Program-made: the position numbers and the translations under genes | Assembly: GCA_030448105.1 (NCBI GenBank) | Contig: JAUJNP010000004.1 | Coordinates: forward strand, 154,141-218,140 | Origin: Acidimicrobiales bacterium | GTDB taxonomy: Bacteria; Actinomycetota; Acidimicrobiia; Acidimicrobiales; Iamiaceae | Direction of reading: 5' to 3' | Length of the DNA: 64,000 nucleotides | The notes under the pieces: model-generated | What the model was told of the DNA's origin: nothing | Databases searched by the model: none | The model's input: only the letters and a program-made list of their open reading frames with translations | Shown: piece by piece, positions 53,201 through 63,334 of the stretch | How positions within the stretch are numbered: position 1 is the stretch's first letter | How the letters are laid out: the number at the start of each line of letters is the position of its first letter

Positions 53201-53263
53201 CGCTGCGCAGACCGCCAGGCGGAGCAGCCTCCAGCATGAGAGCCGGATGGCGAAGCCGCTCCG
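53200..53263 (+). repeat. Dispersed intergenic repeat, full copy
   Basis: It contains ACGCTGCGCA, CCGCCAGGCGGAGCAGC (53212-53228), 14 bases, then CCGGATGGCGAAGCCGCTCCG (53243-53263). The copy at 61391-61444 keeps both blocks with the same 14-base gap. CCGCC-A-GGCGG can fold into a hairpin just after the aldolase stop. Confidence 0.6.
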
Positions 53264-53291
53264 AGGAGGCGCAGCCGACGCAGGAGCCAAT

Positions 53292-54548
53292 GTGACGAAG
53301 TTCGGGATCTTCCTGGCCCCGTTCCACCCCGTCGGCCAGAACCCCACCCTCGCCCTCCACGACGACCTGGACCTGATCGGCCATCTCGACCGCCTGGGCT
53401 TCGACGAGGCGTGGATCGGCGAGCACCACTCGGCCGGCTACGAGATCATCACCTCGCCCGAGGTGTTCATCGCCACCGCCGCTGAACGCACCTCCCGCAT
53501 CCGCCTGGGCACGGGGGTGAGCTCGCTCCCGTACCACCAGCCCCTGATGCTGGCCGACCGCATGGTCCTGCTCGACCACCTCACCCGGGGCCGGGTCATG
53601 CTCGGGTGCGGGCCCGGCGCCCTGCCGTCGGACGCCTTCATGATGGGCATCGAGGTCGGCCGCCAGCGCGACATGATGGAGGAGTCGCTGGAGGTGATCC
53701 TGGCCCTCCTGGCCGGCGAGGTGGTGAACCGCCAGACCGACTGGTTCACCCTCCGCGACGCCCGCTTGCAGCTCCTGCCCTACACCCAGCCCCGGTTCGA
53801 GGTGGCGGTGGCGGCCCAGATATCCCCGGCCGGTCCCCGTGCCGCCGGGCGCTTCGGGTGCTCGCTGCTGTCCATCGGCGCCACCACCCAGGGCGGGTTC
53901 GACCTGCTCGGTTCCCACTGGGACATCATGGAGGAACGGGCCGAGCAGTTCGCCACCACCGTCGACCGGCGCGACTGGCGCCTGGTGGCACCGGTCCACG
54001 TGGCCGAGACCCGCGAGCAGGCCTACCGCGACGTGCAGTTCGGCTTGGCCGACTGGGTCGACTACTTCCAGCGGGTGGCGGCCCTTCCCCTCGCCCCCGA
54101 CACGACCAACACCACCGAGCTGGCCGACGCCATGAACGCCTCGGGCTTCGCCGTCGTCGGCACGCCCGACGACGTGGCCGGCCAGATCAGCCGCCTGCAC
54201 GAGCAGTCGGGCGGGTTCGGCACCTTCCTCTGCATGGCCCACGACTGGGCCGACCGGGCCGCCACCGCCCGCTCCTACGCCCTGCTGGCCCGGGAGGTCT
54301 TCCCCCGCTTCCAGGGCTCGGCCGACCCCCTCACCCGGTCCCGGGACTGGGCCATCGAGCGCCGACCGGAGTTCATCGGCGCCGTCGGTGGGGCGGTCAT
54401 GGACGCCATCTCCAAGCACCACGCCGAGAAGGCCGAGCACGCCGAGAAGGGCGAGCACGCCGGGAAGGGCGAGCACGCCGGGAAGGGCGAGCACGCCGAG
54501 GCGGGCATCCAGAAGGCCGAGCCGGCCGAGGCCGGCGCCGGCGATTGA
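53292..54548 (+). CDS. LLM-class flavin-dependent oxidoreductase
   Basis: 418 residues of the luciferase-like monooxygenase family (F420 or FMN): [65 protein letters not shown]. The TIM-barrel fold and flavin pocket are intact. The last 45 residues are a low-complexity tail with repeated EHAGKG units, not typical of the family. GTG 53292 was chosen because GCAGGAGCC precedes it; a longer reading from 53247 would start inside the repeat. Confidence 0.88.
   Translation: MTKFGIFLAPFHPVGQNPTLALHDDLDLIGHLDRLGFDEAWIGEHHSAGYEIITSPEVFIATAAERTSRIRLGTGVSSLPYHQPLMLADRMVLLDHLTRGRVMLGCGPGALPSDAFMMGIEVGRQRDMMEESLEVILALLAGEVVNRQTDWFTLRDARLQLLPYTQPRFEVAVAAQISPAGPRAAGRFGCSLLSIGATTQGGFDLLGSHWDIMEERAEQFATTVDRRDWRLVAPVHVAETREQAYRDVQFGLADWVDYFQRVAALPLAPDTTNTTELADAMNASGFAVVGTPDDVAGQISRLHEQSGGFGTFLCMAHDWADRAATARSYALLAREVFPRFQGSADPLTRSRDWAIERRPEFIGAVGGAVMDAISKHHAEKAEHAEKGEHAGKGEHAGKGEHAEAGIQKAEPAEAGAGD
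54423..54506 (+). repeat. 18-bp tandem repeat in the 3' end of the LLM gene
   Basis: Four near-identical 18-bp units (54423, 54441, 54459, 54477) and a partial fifth encode [18 protein letters not shown] repeats. Variation in copy number would keep the frame. Confidence 0.85.
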
Positions 54549-54553
54549 GGGCC

Positions 54554-57406
<2,853 letters not shown>

Positions 57407-57430
57407 GCTCGGGCCCCTTGCTGGAAAACG

Positions 57431-57468
57431 GGCGCGATTCACCCCCGAAATCCGGGGGGGATCGCGCC
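57431..57468. terminator. Strong bidirectional terminator between gcvP and gcvT
   Basis: GGCGCGAT (57431-57438) pairs perfectly with ATCGCGCC (57461-57468), and inside it CCCCCG pairs with CGGGGG around an A-rich loop. It lies between two convergent gene ends, so it can stop transcription from both sides. Confidence 0.8.
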
Positions 57469-57483
57469 AAGAAGGGTCGTGAG

Positions 57484-58560
57484 TCAGCCCACCGCCGCCG
57501 GCTCGCTGGCACCGACGAAGGGCGTCGGCACGACCCGGGCGGCCAGCTCGGTGCCCCGGGCGTCGACGATCACCTCGGTCCCCTCCCCCACCTCGGTGAC
57601 GAGCAGGGCCAGGGCGATGCCGTGGCCGAGCACCGGGGAGAAGTTGCCGCTGGTGACCGTCCCGACCGGCTCGCCGTCGACCAGCACCGCCTGGCCCTCC
57701 CGGGGCGGGCGGCGGCCCGGCACCGCCAGCGCGCGCAGCCGCCGGGCCACGCCCCGCTCCCGTTCGGCGGCGAGGGGTTCCCGCCCCCGGAACGGACCCT
57801 TCGACCAGCTCACCACCCAGCCGAGCCCTGCTTGCAGGGGCGTGATGCCGGGACCCAGCTCGTGGCCGTGCAGGGGCAGGGCCGCCTCCAGCCGGAGGGT
57901 GTCGCGGGCGCCGAGGCCGGCCGGTTCGAACCCGCCGTCGAGCACGGCCGACCACAGCTCCTGGGCCCGGTCGGCCGGTACCGCCACCTCCACGCCATCC
58001 TCGCCGGTGTAACCGGTGCCGGCCACCAGGCACTCGGCGTCCCGCCACTTCACGACGGCCACGCGGAAGCGTCCGACGGCGGCCGCCTCGGCGCTGATCG
58101 GGTGCAGCCGGCGGCGGGCGTGGGGGCCTTGCAGGGCCAGCACCGCCCGCTCGGCGGTCACGTCCTGCGCCCCCGGGCCGAGGGCGTCGAGCACCCGGCC
58201 GGTGTTGGAGGCGTTGGGCATGACGTCGAAGCGGTCCTCCTCGGCCCACCAGACGATGAGGTCGTCGAGCACGGAGGCGTCAGCCTCGTCGAGCAGGTGG
58301 GTGTACTGGGCCCGGCCCGGGCCGATCTTGTCGAGGTCGTTGGTGAACGCCCGCTGGAGGCGGTCGCGGGCGCCGGGTCCGCGGAGGCGGACGGTGCCGA
58401 GGTGGCTGACGTCGAAGGCCACCGCCCCGGCACGGCACGCCCGGTGCTCGGCCAGAGTGCCGGCCGGGTAGGCGAGGGGCATATCCCACCCGCCGAACGC
58501 CACCATGCGGGCGCCAAGGGCGCGGTGGGCGCGGTCGAGGGGCGAGGTGCGGGCGGGCAC
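57484..58560 (-). CDS. gcvT: Aminomethyltransferase, T-protein
   Basis: 358 residues. MVAFGGWDMPLAYPAG at the start is the tetrahydrofolate-binding region, followed by AVAFDVSHLGTVRLRGPGA, GYTGEDGVEV and LEAALPLHGHEL. It transfers methylene to tetrahydrofolate and releases ammonia from GcvH. GTG start lies 3 bases after the stop of the nuclease-like gene, so gcvT is the last gene of a leftward operon starting at the MerR gene. Confidence 0.94.
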   Translation of the reverse strand: MPARTSPLDRAHRALGARMVAFGGWDMPLAYPAGTLAEHRACRAGAVAFDVSHLGTVRLRGPGARDRLQRAFTNDLDKIGPGRAQYTHLLDEADASVLDDLIVWWAEEDRFDVMPNASNTGRVLDALGPGAQDVTAERAVLALQGPHARRRLHPISAEAAAVGRFRVAVVKWRDAECLVAGTGYTGEDGVEVAVPADRAQELWSAVLDGGFEPAGLGARDTLRLEAALPLHGHELGPGITPLQAGLGWVVSWSKGPFRGREPLAAERERGVARRLRALAVPGRRPPREGQAVLVDGEPVGTVTSGNFSPVLGHGIALALLVTEVGEGTEVIVDARGTELAARVVPTPFVGASEPAAVG

Positions 58561-58563
58561 GGC

Positions 58564-59025
58564 TCAGGCGGCCGAGGTGGGACGCTGAGCCGGCGACCGC
58601 ACCTGCTCGGCGAGGCCGAGCAGGCCGGTGGCCTCCGAGGCCGTGGCCCGCACCACCGGTCCGGCGTCGGCCTGCTGCGACGGCGCTTCCAGGCCGTACT
58701 TCACGAGCAGCTGGAGGTAGTCCCGCTGGTACAGCAGGCGCACCCGCACCTCGGGGTGGCGATGGCGCAGGAGCCGGACCTTGCGGTTCTTGCGGGTGAC
58801 CAGGCGCTGGTCGAGGGTGGTGATCTCCACGTAGAGGTCGTGCTCGGGCAGGTAGAAGTCGGGCGTGAACGCCAGCGTGGGGCAGCCGTCGGCGCCGACC
58901 TCGAGCACGAAGGTGCGGGGCTCGTACTCCCAGGCCACCCCGTAGAAGTCGAACAGGGCGGCCAGCTGGCGCTCGGCGTTGTGGGCGAAGGACGCCGCCG
59001 GGGGGGGCTGGAGCAGTGGGATCAG
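58564..59025 (-). CDS. PD-(D/E)XK nuclease-like protein, apparent CTG start
   Basis: 153 residues. Helical ASFAHNAERQLAALFDFYG precedes a core with LAFTPDFYLPEHDLYVEIT, where PDF...EI is the D...ExK-type metal-binding pattern, and a basic RLVTRKNRKVRLL. TnsA- and Vsr-like nucleases have this layout. The frame has no ATG, GTG or TTG between the MerR stop region and the conserved sequence; the CTG at 59025 overlaps the MerR stop (CTGA), suggesting a CTG start. Substrate unknown. Confidence 0.65.
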   Translation of the reverse strand: MIPLLQPPPAASFAHNAERQLAALFDFYGVAWEYEPRTFVLEVGADGCPTLAFTPDFYLPEHDLYVEITTLDQRLVTRKNRKVRLLRHRHPEVRVRLLYQRDYLQLLVKYGLEAPSQQADAGPVVRATASEATGLLGLAEQVRSPAQRPTSAA

Positions 59026-59522
59026 CTCCCGAGCGCCGCCCGTGCGCTCCGGTCGGGCGGCGCCGGGTCGAGGTGGATGGCGTCGTCGAGCTCTTCCCTG
59101 ACGTCGTCGAGGGCCAGCAGGTTCAGAACGCCCTGGCCCCGGGTGCGGTTCACCACGTCGATCAGCTCGGCGCCGTCGCGGACCAGCACCGCGCTGGTGC
59201 CCGAGATGACGAGCTGCGCGCTGACGATGTCCTCGCCGAGGTTCTCGCGCAGGTAGTGGAACGCCGAGCGCACCGACTCGAGCTTTATGCCCGCATCGAG
59301 GAGGGTCTTGATGACCTTCAGCTCGAGCAGGTCCCGGTAGGAGTAGCGACGCCGGGTGCCGCTCCCCTTGGCGTCGGCCAGCGAAGGGCGCACCAGGTCG
59401 GTGCGGGCCCAGTAGTCGAGCTGGCGGTAGGTGATGCCGCAGATCTGCGCCGCCCGCTTGCCGCTGAAGCCCTCCTCGACCGTGCCGTCGCTTGCCGTGC
59501 CGTCGTCCACGTGTGCCTCCAC
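59022..59522 (-). CDS. MerR-family regulator (Rv1830-like)
   Basis: 166 residues. The MerR helix-turn-helix is RAAQICGITYRQLDYWARTDLVRPS, wing with GTRRRYSYRDLLELKV, then a dimerisation helix and a C-terminal domain with no metal-binding Cys, as in the mycobacterial Rv1830 type. It precedes a nuclease gene and gcvT in one operon. A GACAAT -10 box is 6 bases before the GTG. Confidence 0.9.
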   Translation of the reverse strand: MEAHVDDGTASDGTVEEGFSGKRAAQICGITYRQLDYWARTDLVRPSLADAKGSGTRRRYSYRDLLELKVIKTLLDAGIKLESVRSAFHYLRENLGEDIVSAQLVISGTSAVLVRDGAELIDVVNRTRGQGVLNLLALDDVREELDDAIHLDPAPPDRSARAALGS

Positions 59523-59528
59523 CCGCCA

Positions 59529-59534
59529 ATTGTC
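59529..59534 (-). promoter_or_regulatory. Weak -10 box of the MerR operon, leaderless spacing
   Basis: GACAAT, then 6 bases, then the GTG at 59522. An inverted repeat ACGGCGG/CCGCCGT (59549-59555 and 59574-59580) lies upstream and could be an operator. Confidence 0.4.
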
Positions 59535-59672
59535 ACAGACGTGAAACTACGGCGGTGTGATGATGACGGTACGCCGCCGTTCGAGCAGCGTCAATCACGG
59601 CCAGCGGGCCACCTCGACGTTCGGGATCTGCTCCAAACGCCCTTATCCATCCAGGGTCCGACATGATCTCCT

Positions 59673-59690
59673 CTCCGATGCTCATCGGAG
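59673..59690. promoter_or_regulatory. Palindromic site between divergent genes
   Basis: CTCCGATG, CT, CATCGGAG: 8-bp arms with a 2-bp centre. It lies between the divergent MerR operon and the gene at 59753. No regulator can be assigned. Confidence 0.5.
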
Positions 59691-59752
59691 GGACTGATCA
59701 CGCGTCGCGCGGGTAAGGACTGCCCCCACGGTCCTCGCAGGAGGGGTTGCAC

Positions 59753-60220
59753 ATGAGCCTGCCCAACAATCCGAACCAACCGCCCTACGGCGACCCTGTG
59801 GTCGCGGAGCCGGTGATCGCTGAGCCGGCACCGGAGGCCGCGTCCCCGCCGGGGGCGCCGCCGGCCGGTGCCTACGAACCGGTCACTCCGGTCCCGGCCG
59901 AGAAGCCCGAGGAATCCGAAGGGGGCGTGGGTGACAAGGCGAAGTCAGTCGCGCTGCTCGCGGGCGCGGCTGCGCTTGCGAACAAGGTTCGTCAGAAGGC
60001 ACCGAAGAAGGTGCAGGAGCTCCGCGAGAAGCGCACCGCTGGCCGTTACGTGATCCTCAGCGACGTCGGCGGCCGCCAAGTGGCGATCGGGCCCTATCCC
60101 GACGAATCAGCGGCACGCCAGGACACCGTGAAGCTCGCGGGCGTTCCTCACCTCATCGAGCTCGTGTCCCAGAGCGCGTACTTCCAGCCGGAGGAGGGCG
60201 GGAGCGCTCCGCTGCCCTGA
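59753..60220 (+). CDS. Hypothetical protein with a Pro/Ala-rich N-terminus
   Basis: 155 residues. The first 60 are Pro/Ala/Glu-rich and look unstructured; a segment DKAKSVALLAGAAALANKV could be a weak amphipathic helix; residues about 90-140 (GRYVILSDVGGRQVAIGPYPDE) are beta-rich and resemble a small SPOR-like or ferredoxin-like fold. AGGAGGGG is 7 bases before the ATG. Family not recognised. Confidence 0.6.
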   Translation: MSLPNNPNQPPYGDPVVAEPVIAEPAPEAASPPGAPPAGAYEPVTPVPAEKPEESEGGVGDKAKSVALLAGAAALANKVRQKAPKKVQELREKRTAGRYVILSDVGGRQVAIGPYPDESAARQDTVKLAGVPHLIELVSQSAYFQPEEGGSAPLP

Positions 60221-60249
60221 CGAAGCGCCCAGTGTCGTCTTGGCCAGGG

Positions 60250-60747
60250 TCATGACGCGAAGTCCTCGGGGTTCACGGTCTCGATGAACTCCTTGAACTG
60301 CTCGACCACCTCGTCGGGCCCGCCCTCGGTCTCGCTCTCCTCGTCGTCCGCGGTGTAGCCGGCCTCGTCGAGGACGGCTTCGTCGGCGAAGATCGGGGTG
60401 CCGGTGCGGGCGGCGAGGGCGATGGCGTCGGAGGGCCGGCTCGACACCCGGTGCACGCCGTCGCTGGCGTGGAGCTCGATCTCGGCGAAGAAGGTGCCGT
60501 CGCGCAGGTCGGTGACCACGATGGACTCGACGCTCACGCCGAGGTCGTCGAGCAGGTTCTTCATCAGGTCGTGGGTCATCGGGCGGGGGACCGTCACATC
60601 CTCCATGGCGAAGGCGATGGCCGTCGCTTCGGGCCCGCCGATGAAGATCGGCAGCACCCGGCGGTCGCCGCTGCGCTCCCGCAGGAGGGCGATCGGCGTG
60701 CTCGTGGGCAGCTCGACCCGGACCCCGACGAGCTCCATCTCGACCAC
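60250..60747 (-). CDS. Bifunctional nuclease family protein (BFN/DUF151)
   Basis: 165 residues. VEMELVGVRVELPTSTPIALL, LPIFIGGPEATAIAFAME, MTHDLMKNLLDDLG and SRPSDAIALAARTGTPIF are the BFN/DUF151 signature. Plant and archaeal members cut RNA and DNA; bacterial ones are poorly characterised. In mycobacteria the equivalent (Rv1829) lies between two MerR genes, as here. A TAGGGT box lies 6 bases before the GTG. Confidence 0.9.
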   Translation of the reverse strand: MVEMELVGVRVELPTSTPIALLRERSGDRRVLPIFIGGPEATAIAFAMEDVTVPRPMTHDLMKNLLDDLGVSVESIVVTDLRDGTFFAEIELHASDGVHRVSSRPSDAIALAARTGTPIFADEAVLDEAGYTADDEESETEGGPDEVVEQFKEFIETVNPEDFAS

Positions 60748-60753
60748 GTGCGC

Positions 60754-60759
60754 ACCCTA
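60754..60759 (-). promoter_or_regulatory. -10 box of the BFN gene, leaderless spacing
   Basis: TAGGGT on the minus strand, then 6 bases, then the GTG at 60747. Confidence 0.55.
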
Positions 60760-60808
60760 CCGAACCGACGCTGAGGTGCGTGGTCGGACGTGCCGTCCCC
60801 CGTGGGGC

Positions 60809-61420
60809 TCAACCGCCGTAGAGGTCCAGCAGGTGGCGGTCCGGCTCGGCGGCCAGGGCCATGGCGTCGGTGCCCCACAGGCCGTGCAGGTTGCGGTAAC
60901 GGCCGGCGAAGCCGAGCCCGTAGCCCAGCACGAAGGTGTCGCCGACCTCGAGGCCTACGAACTCCACCGGCACCGGCACCAGGCGGCGGGCGGGCTTGTC
61001 GACCAGGGCAGCGGCGGACAGCGAGGACGGCGCCCGCCGGGCCAGCTCGGCCCGGAGCCAGGTGAGGGTCAGGCCGGTGTCGACGATGTCCTCCACCAGC
61101 ACCACCGCCCGGCCACCGACGTCGGAGTCGAGGTCCCTCACCAGGCGGACCCGTCCGCTCCCGGGGGCATATGAGCTGAGGGCGAGGAAGTCGACGGTGA
61201 CGGGCACGCTGACCTGGCGCACCAGGTCGGCGAGGAAGAGCACACTGCCCTTCAACACGCCGACCAGCAGCACGCCGTCGGGGTGGGCGGCGGAGATCCG
61301 GGCCGCCACGTCCGCCACCAAGCGGTCGAGCTGCTCGCCCGTGGCCAGCGGGGTGAGCCCGGCCGCCGTGCAGGCTTGCTCCGCCCCCGGCGGAGCCGGC
61401 TTCGCCGATCCGGGTGTCAC
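60809..61420 (-). CDS. Hypoxanthine phosphoribosyltransferase-like protein
   Basis: 203 residues. LLVGVLKGSVLFLADLVRQ (first PRTase loop) and the PRPP-binding motif VVLVEDIVDTGLTLTWL are present, with VGLEVGDTFVLGYGLGF at the C-terminus, as in bacterial Hpt. It salvages hypoxanthine or guanine. The first 20 residues (SAKPAPPGAEQA) are read from the dispersed repeat, and I see no other usable start. It lies between the two MerR genes. Confidence 0.88.
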   Translation of the reverse strand: MTPGSAKPAPPGAEQACTAAGLTPLATGEQLDRLVADVAARISAAHPDGVLLVGVLKGSVLFLADLVRQVSVPVTVDFLALSSYAPGSGRVRLVRDLDSDVGGRAVVLVEDIVDTGLTLTWLRAELARRAPSSLSAAALVDKPARRLVPVPVEFVGLEVGDTFVLGYGLGFAGRYRNLHGLWGTDAMALAAEPDRHLLDLYGG

Positions 61421-61444
61421 GTGGGGTGCTGCTCCGCCTGGCGG
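61391..61444 (-). repeat. Dispersed intergenic repeat, full copy overlapping a start
   Basis: On the minus strand: CCGCCAGGCGGAGCAGC (61444-61428), 14 bases, then CCGGATCGGCGAAGCCGGCTCCG (61413-61391). The second block carries the first codons of the Hpt-like gene. It is a near copy of the repeat at 53200. Confidence 0.6.
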
Positions 61445-61454
61445 CTCCGCATCT

Positions 61455-62417
61455 TCAGGGCAGGTAGTCGCGCAACGCCCGCCGCAACAGGGCCGACCGG
61501 AGGCTCTGGCCGAGCGCGGCCAGCTCGCCGAGGGTGATCACCGCCTGCTGGCGGGCCTGCGGGTTGCGCTGCTTGACCATGGGCATGACCACCTGCTCCA
61601 GGAAACCCGCTTCGCGCTCGGCGGCCACCTTGAACATGCGCAGGTGGCGCGGCTCGATCCCGTGGCGGAGGAACCCGGCCGCCTTCTGGGCGACCACGAG
61701 GGCGTCGCCGTCGTAGTACACGTCGGCGCCCACGTTGCTCCCGGCGACGAGGCCGTACTCCTCCAGCTCGCGTAGCTGGCCGATGGCCAGCCCACTGGCC
61801 GAGGCCAGCGCGGCCAGGGTGAGGCTGACCGACGTGGGCCCTGAGTCGAGGGGCGTGGCCACCCGGCGCTCGGCGCCCGAGGGTGGCCCGGCCACCGGGC
61901 TGGTGGCCGGCTGGGCCTCGGGCGGTTCGCGACGGGCCCCGGCCTCGCCGGGCGCCCCCCCGAAGGGTAGGGACGGGGCCGGTTCGGTGGCCCGGGCAGC
62001 CGCCGCCCGGGCGGCGTCGGCCATCCAGATCGGCACGGGAGACCCCTCGGTTCCCGCCGCCGGTGGTGCTGCTACCGGGTCGGTCGGCCGGGCCGGGGCG
62101 GGGCCGGGCGCCGCGCTCGGATTGGTGGCGCCCACCCCGCTCGCTTCGGTGCCGGGATCGCGCTCGGCCAGGCGGTCCTTGATCACCTTGAGCGGCAGGA
62201 AGTGCTCCTTCTGCTGGAGGAGTATCCATCGCAGGCGCTCGATGTCGGGCTCGTAGAACTTGCGGTAGCCCGAGGGGGTGCGCTCCGGGTCGATCAGGCC
62301 CTGGCTCTCGAGGAACCGGATCTTGGAGATGGTGACGTCGGGGAACTCCTCCTGGAGCAGGCTCAGCACCTCGCCGATGGAGAGGTGCGCGTGGTCGCCC
62401 ATGGTCGTCCCCGTCAC
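61455..62417 (-). CDS. MerR-family regulator (FtsR/Rv1828-like)
   Basis: 320 residues. HLSIGEVLSLLQEEFPDVTISKIRFLESQGLIDPERTPSGYRKFYEPDIERLRWIL is the MerR DNA-binding domain (split here by position: residues about 10-65). Beyond a Pro/Ala-rich linker is a C-terminal domain with FKVAAEREAGFLEQVVMPM. FtsR-type MerR proteins regulate cell division genes in mycobacteria and corynebacteria. GTG overlaps the FHA stop (GTGA); ATG 62402 is an alternative. Confidence 0.9.
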   Translation of the reverse strand: MTGTTMGDHAHLSIGEVLSLLQEEFPDVTISKIRFLESQGLIDPERTPSGYRKFYEPDIERLRWILLQQKEHFLPLKVIKDRLAERDPGTEASGVGATNPSAAPGPAPARPTDPVAAPPAAGTEGSPVPIWMADAARAAAARATEPAPSLPFGGAPGEAGARREPPEAQPATSPVAGPPSGAERRVATPLDSGPTSVSLTLAALASASGLAIGQLRELEEYGLVAGSNVGADVYYDGDALVVAQKAAGFLRHGIEPRHLRMFKVAAEREAGFLEQVVMPMVKQRNPQARQQAVITLGELAALGQSLRSALLRRALRDYLP

Positions 62418-62899
62418 AGGCCGGCGCCGGCCACGAACACCAGCTTGAACTTCCCCACCTGGAGCTCGTCGCCATCGGCCAGCGTGGCCTCGTCGATGCG
62501 GCTGCGGTTCACGTAGGTGCCGTTCAGGGAACCGACGTCGCGCACCACGAAGCCCTCACCCCGGCGGACCACCTCCACGTGGCGACGAGACACGGTGATG
62601 TCGTCGAGGAAGATGTCGCTGTCGGGGTGGCGACCGGCGGTGACCACGTCCTTGTCGAGCGCGAACTTGGAGCCGGCGTTGGGCCCGCTGCGGACCACCA
62701 GGAGGCCGCCCGGGGGGACCTCGGTGAGGTCGACGCTGATCTCCTCCTCGCCCGTCGGCGCATCCACCTGGAAGGCGGCCGTGGCCGGGTCACCGCCGGC
62801 GTCCTCGGCTACCTGCCCCATGGCCGACCCGCACGACGAGCAGAAGTTGGACCCCGCCGGGTTGCGGTGGCCGCAACGGGCACAGAAGACCTCGGTCAT
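62414..62899 (-). CDS. Zinc-ribbon FHA-domain protein, GarA-like position
   Basis: 161 residues. An N-terminal zinc ribbon (CARC at residues 6-9, CSSC near 20-23) precedes an acidic linker and an FHA domain: VVTAGRHPDSDIFLDD, VSRRHVEV and SLNGTYVNRS, the phosphothreonine-binding signature. In mycobacteria the same slot holds GarA, whose N-terminal ETTS motif is phosphorylated by Ser/Thr kinases; no such Thr pair is visible here, and a zinc ribbon takes its place. It overlaps gcvH (ATGA) and ftsR (GTGA). Confidence 0.92.
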   Translation of the reverse strand: MTEVFCARCGHRNPAGSNFCSSCGSAMGQVAEDAGGDPATAAFQVDAPTGEEEISVDLTEVPPGGLLVVRSGPNAGSKFALDKDVVTAGRHPDSDIFLDDITVSRRHVEVVRRGEGFVVRDVGSLNGTYVNRSRIDEATLADGDELQVGKFKLVFVAGAGL

Positions 62900-63279
62900 G
62901 CGCCGTCGACCAGGGCGCGGTAGCCCTCGGCGTCGAGCAGCCCTTCGAGCTGAGAGGCGTCGCCCACCTCCAGCACGCAGATCCACCCGTCGCCGTAGGG
63001 ATCCTCGTTGAGGCGCTCGGGGGAATCGGCGAGGTCGGTGTTGACCTCGGCCACCGTGCCCGCGACCGGCGCGTAGATGTCAGAGACCGACTTGGTGGAC
63101 TCGACCTCGCTGACGGTGGCCCCTAGCTCGACGGTGGCGCCCACGTCGGGGACCTGGACGAACACCACGTCGCCCAACGCGTCCTGAGCGTAGTCGGTGA
63201 TCCCGATGGTGGCCCGCCCGCCTTCGACCCGCACCCACTCGTGGTCGCTCGTGTAGCGCAGGTCGTCGGGGATGTTCAT
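62896..63279 (-). CDS. gcvH: Glycine cleavage system H-protein
   Basis: 127 residues. The lipoylated lysine is K63 in SEVESTKSVSDIYAP, with the typical N-terminal YTSDHEWVRVEG and C-terminal GDGWICVLEV. It shuttles the aminomethyl arm between the P and T proteins. Together with the FHA and MerR genes it forms the first gene of a tightly overlapping leftward unit. Confidence 0.96.
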   Translation of the reverse strand: MNIPDDLRYTSDHEWVRVEGGRATIGITDYAQDALGDVVFVQVPDVGATVELGATVSEVESTKSVSDIYAPVAGTVAEVNTDLADSPERLNEDPYGDGWICVLEVGDASQLEGLLDAEGYRALVDGA

Positions 63280-63288
63280 GGCCCCGCC

Positions 63289-63294
63289 ACGCTA
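63289..63294 (-). promoter_or_regulatory. -10 box of the gcvH operon
   Basis: TAGCGT on the minus strand, 9 bases before the ATG at 63279. Confidence 0.45.
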
Positions 63295-63334
63295 CCTCAG
63301 CGCCGAACCCTCAGGTCGAGGGTGAGGGGTGGGC

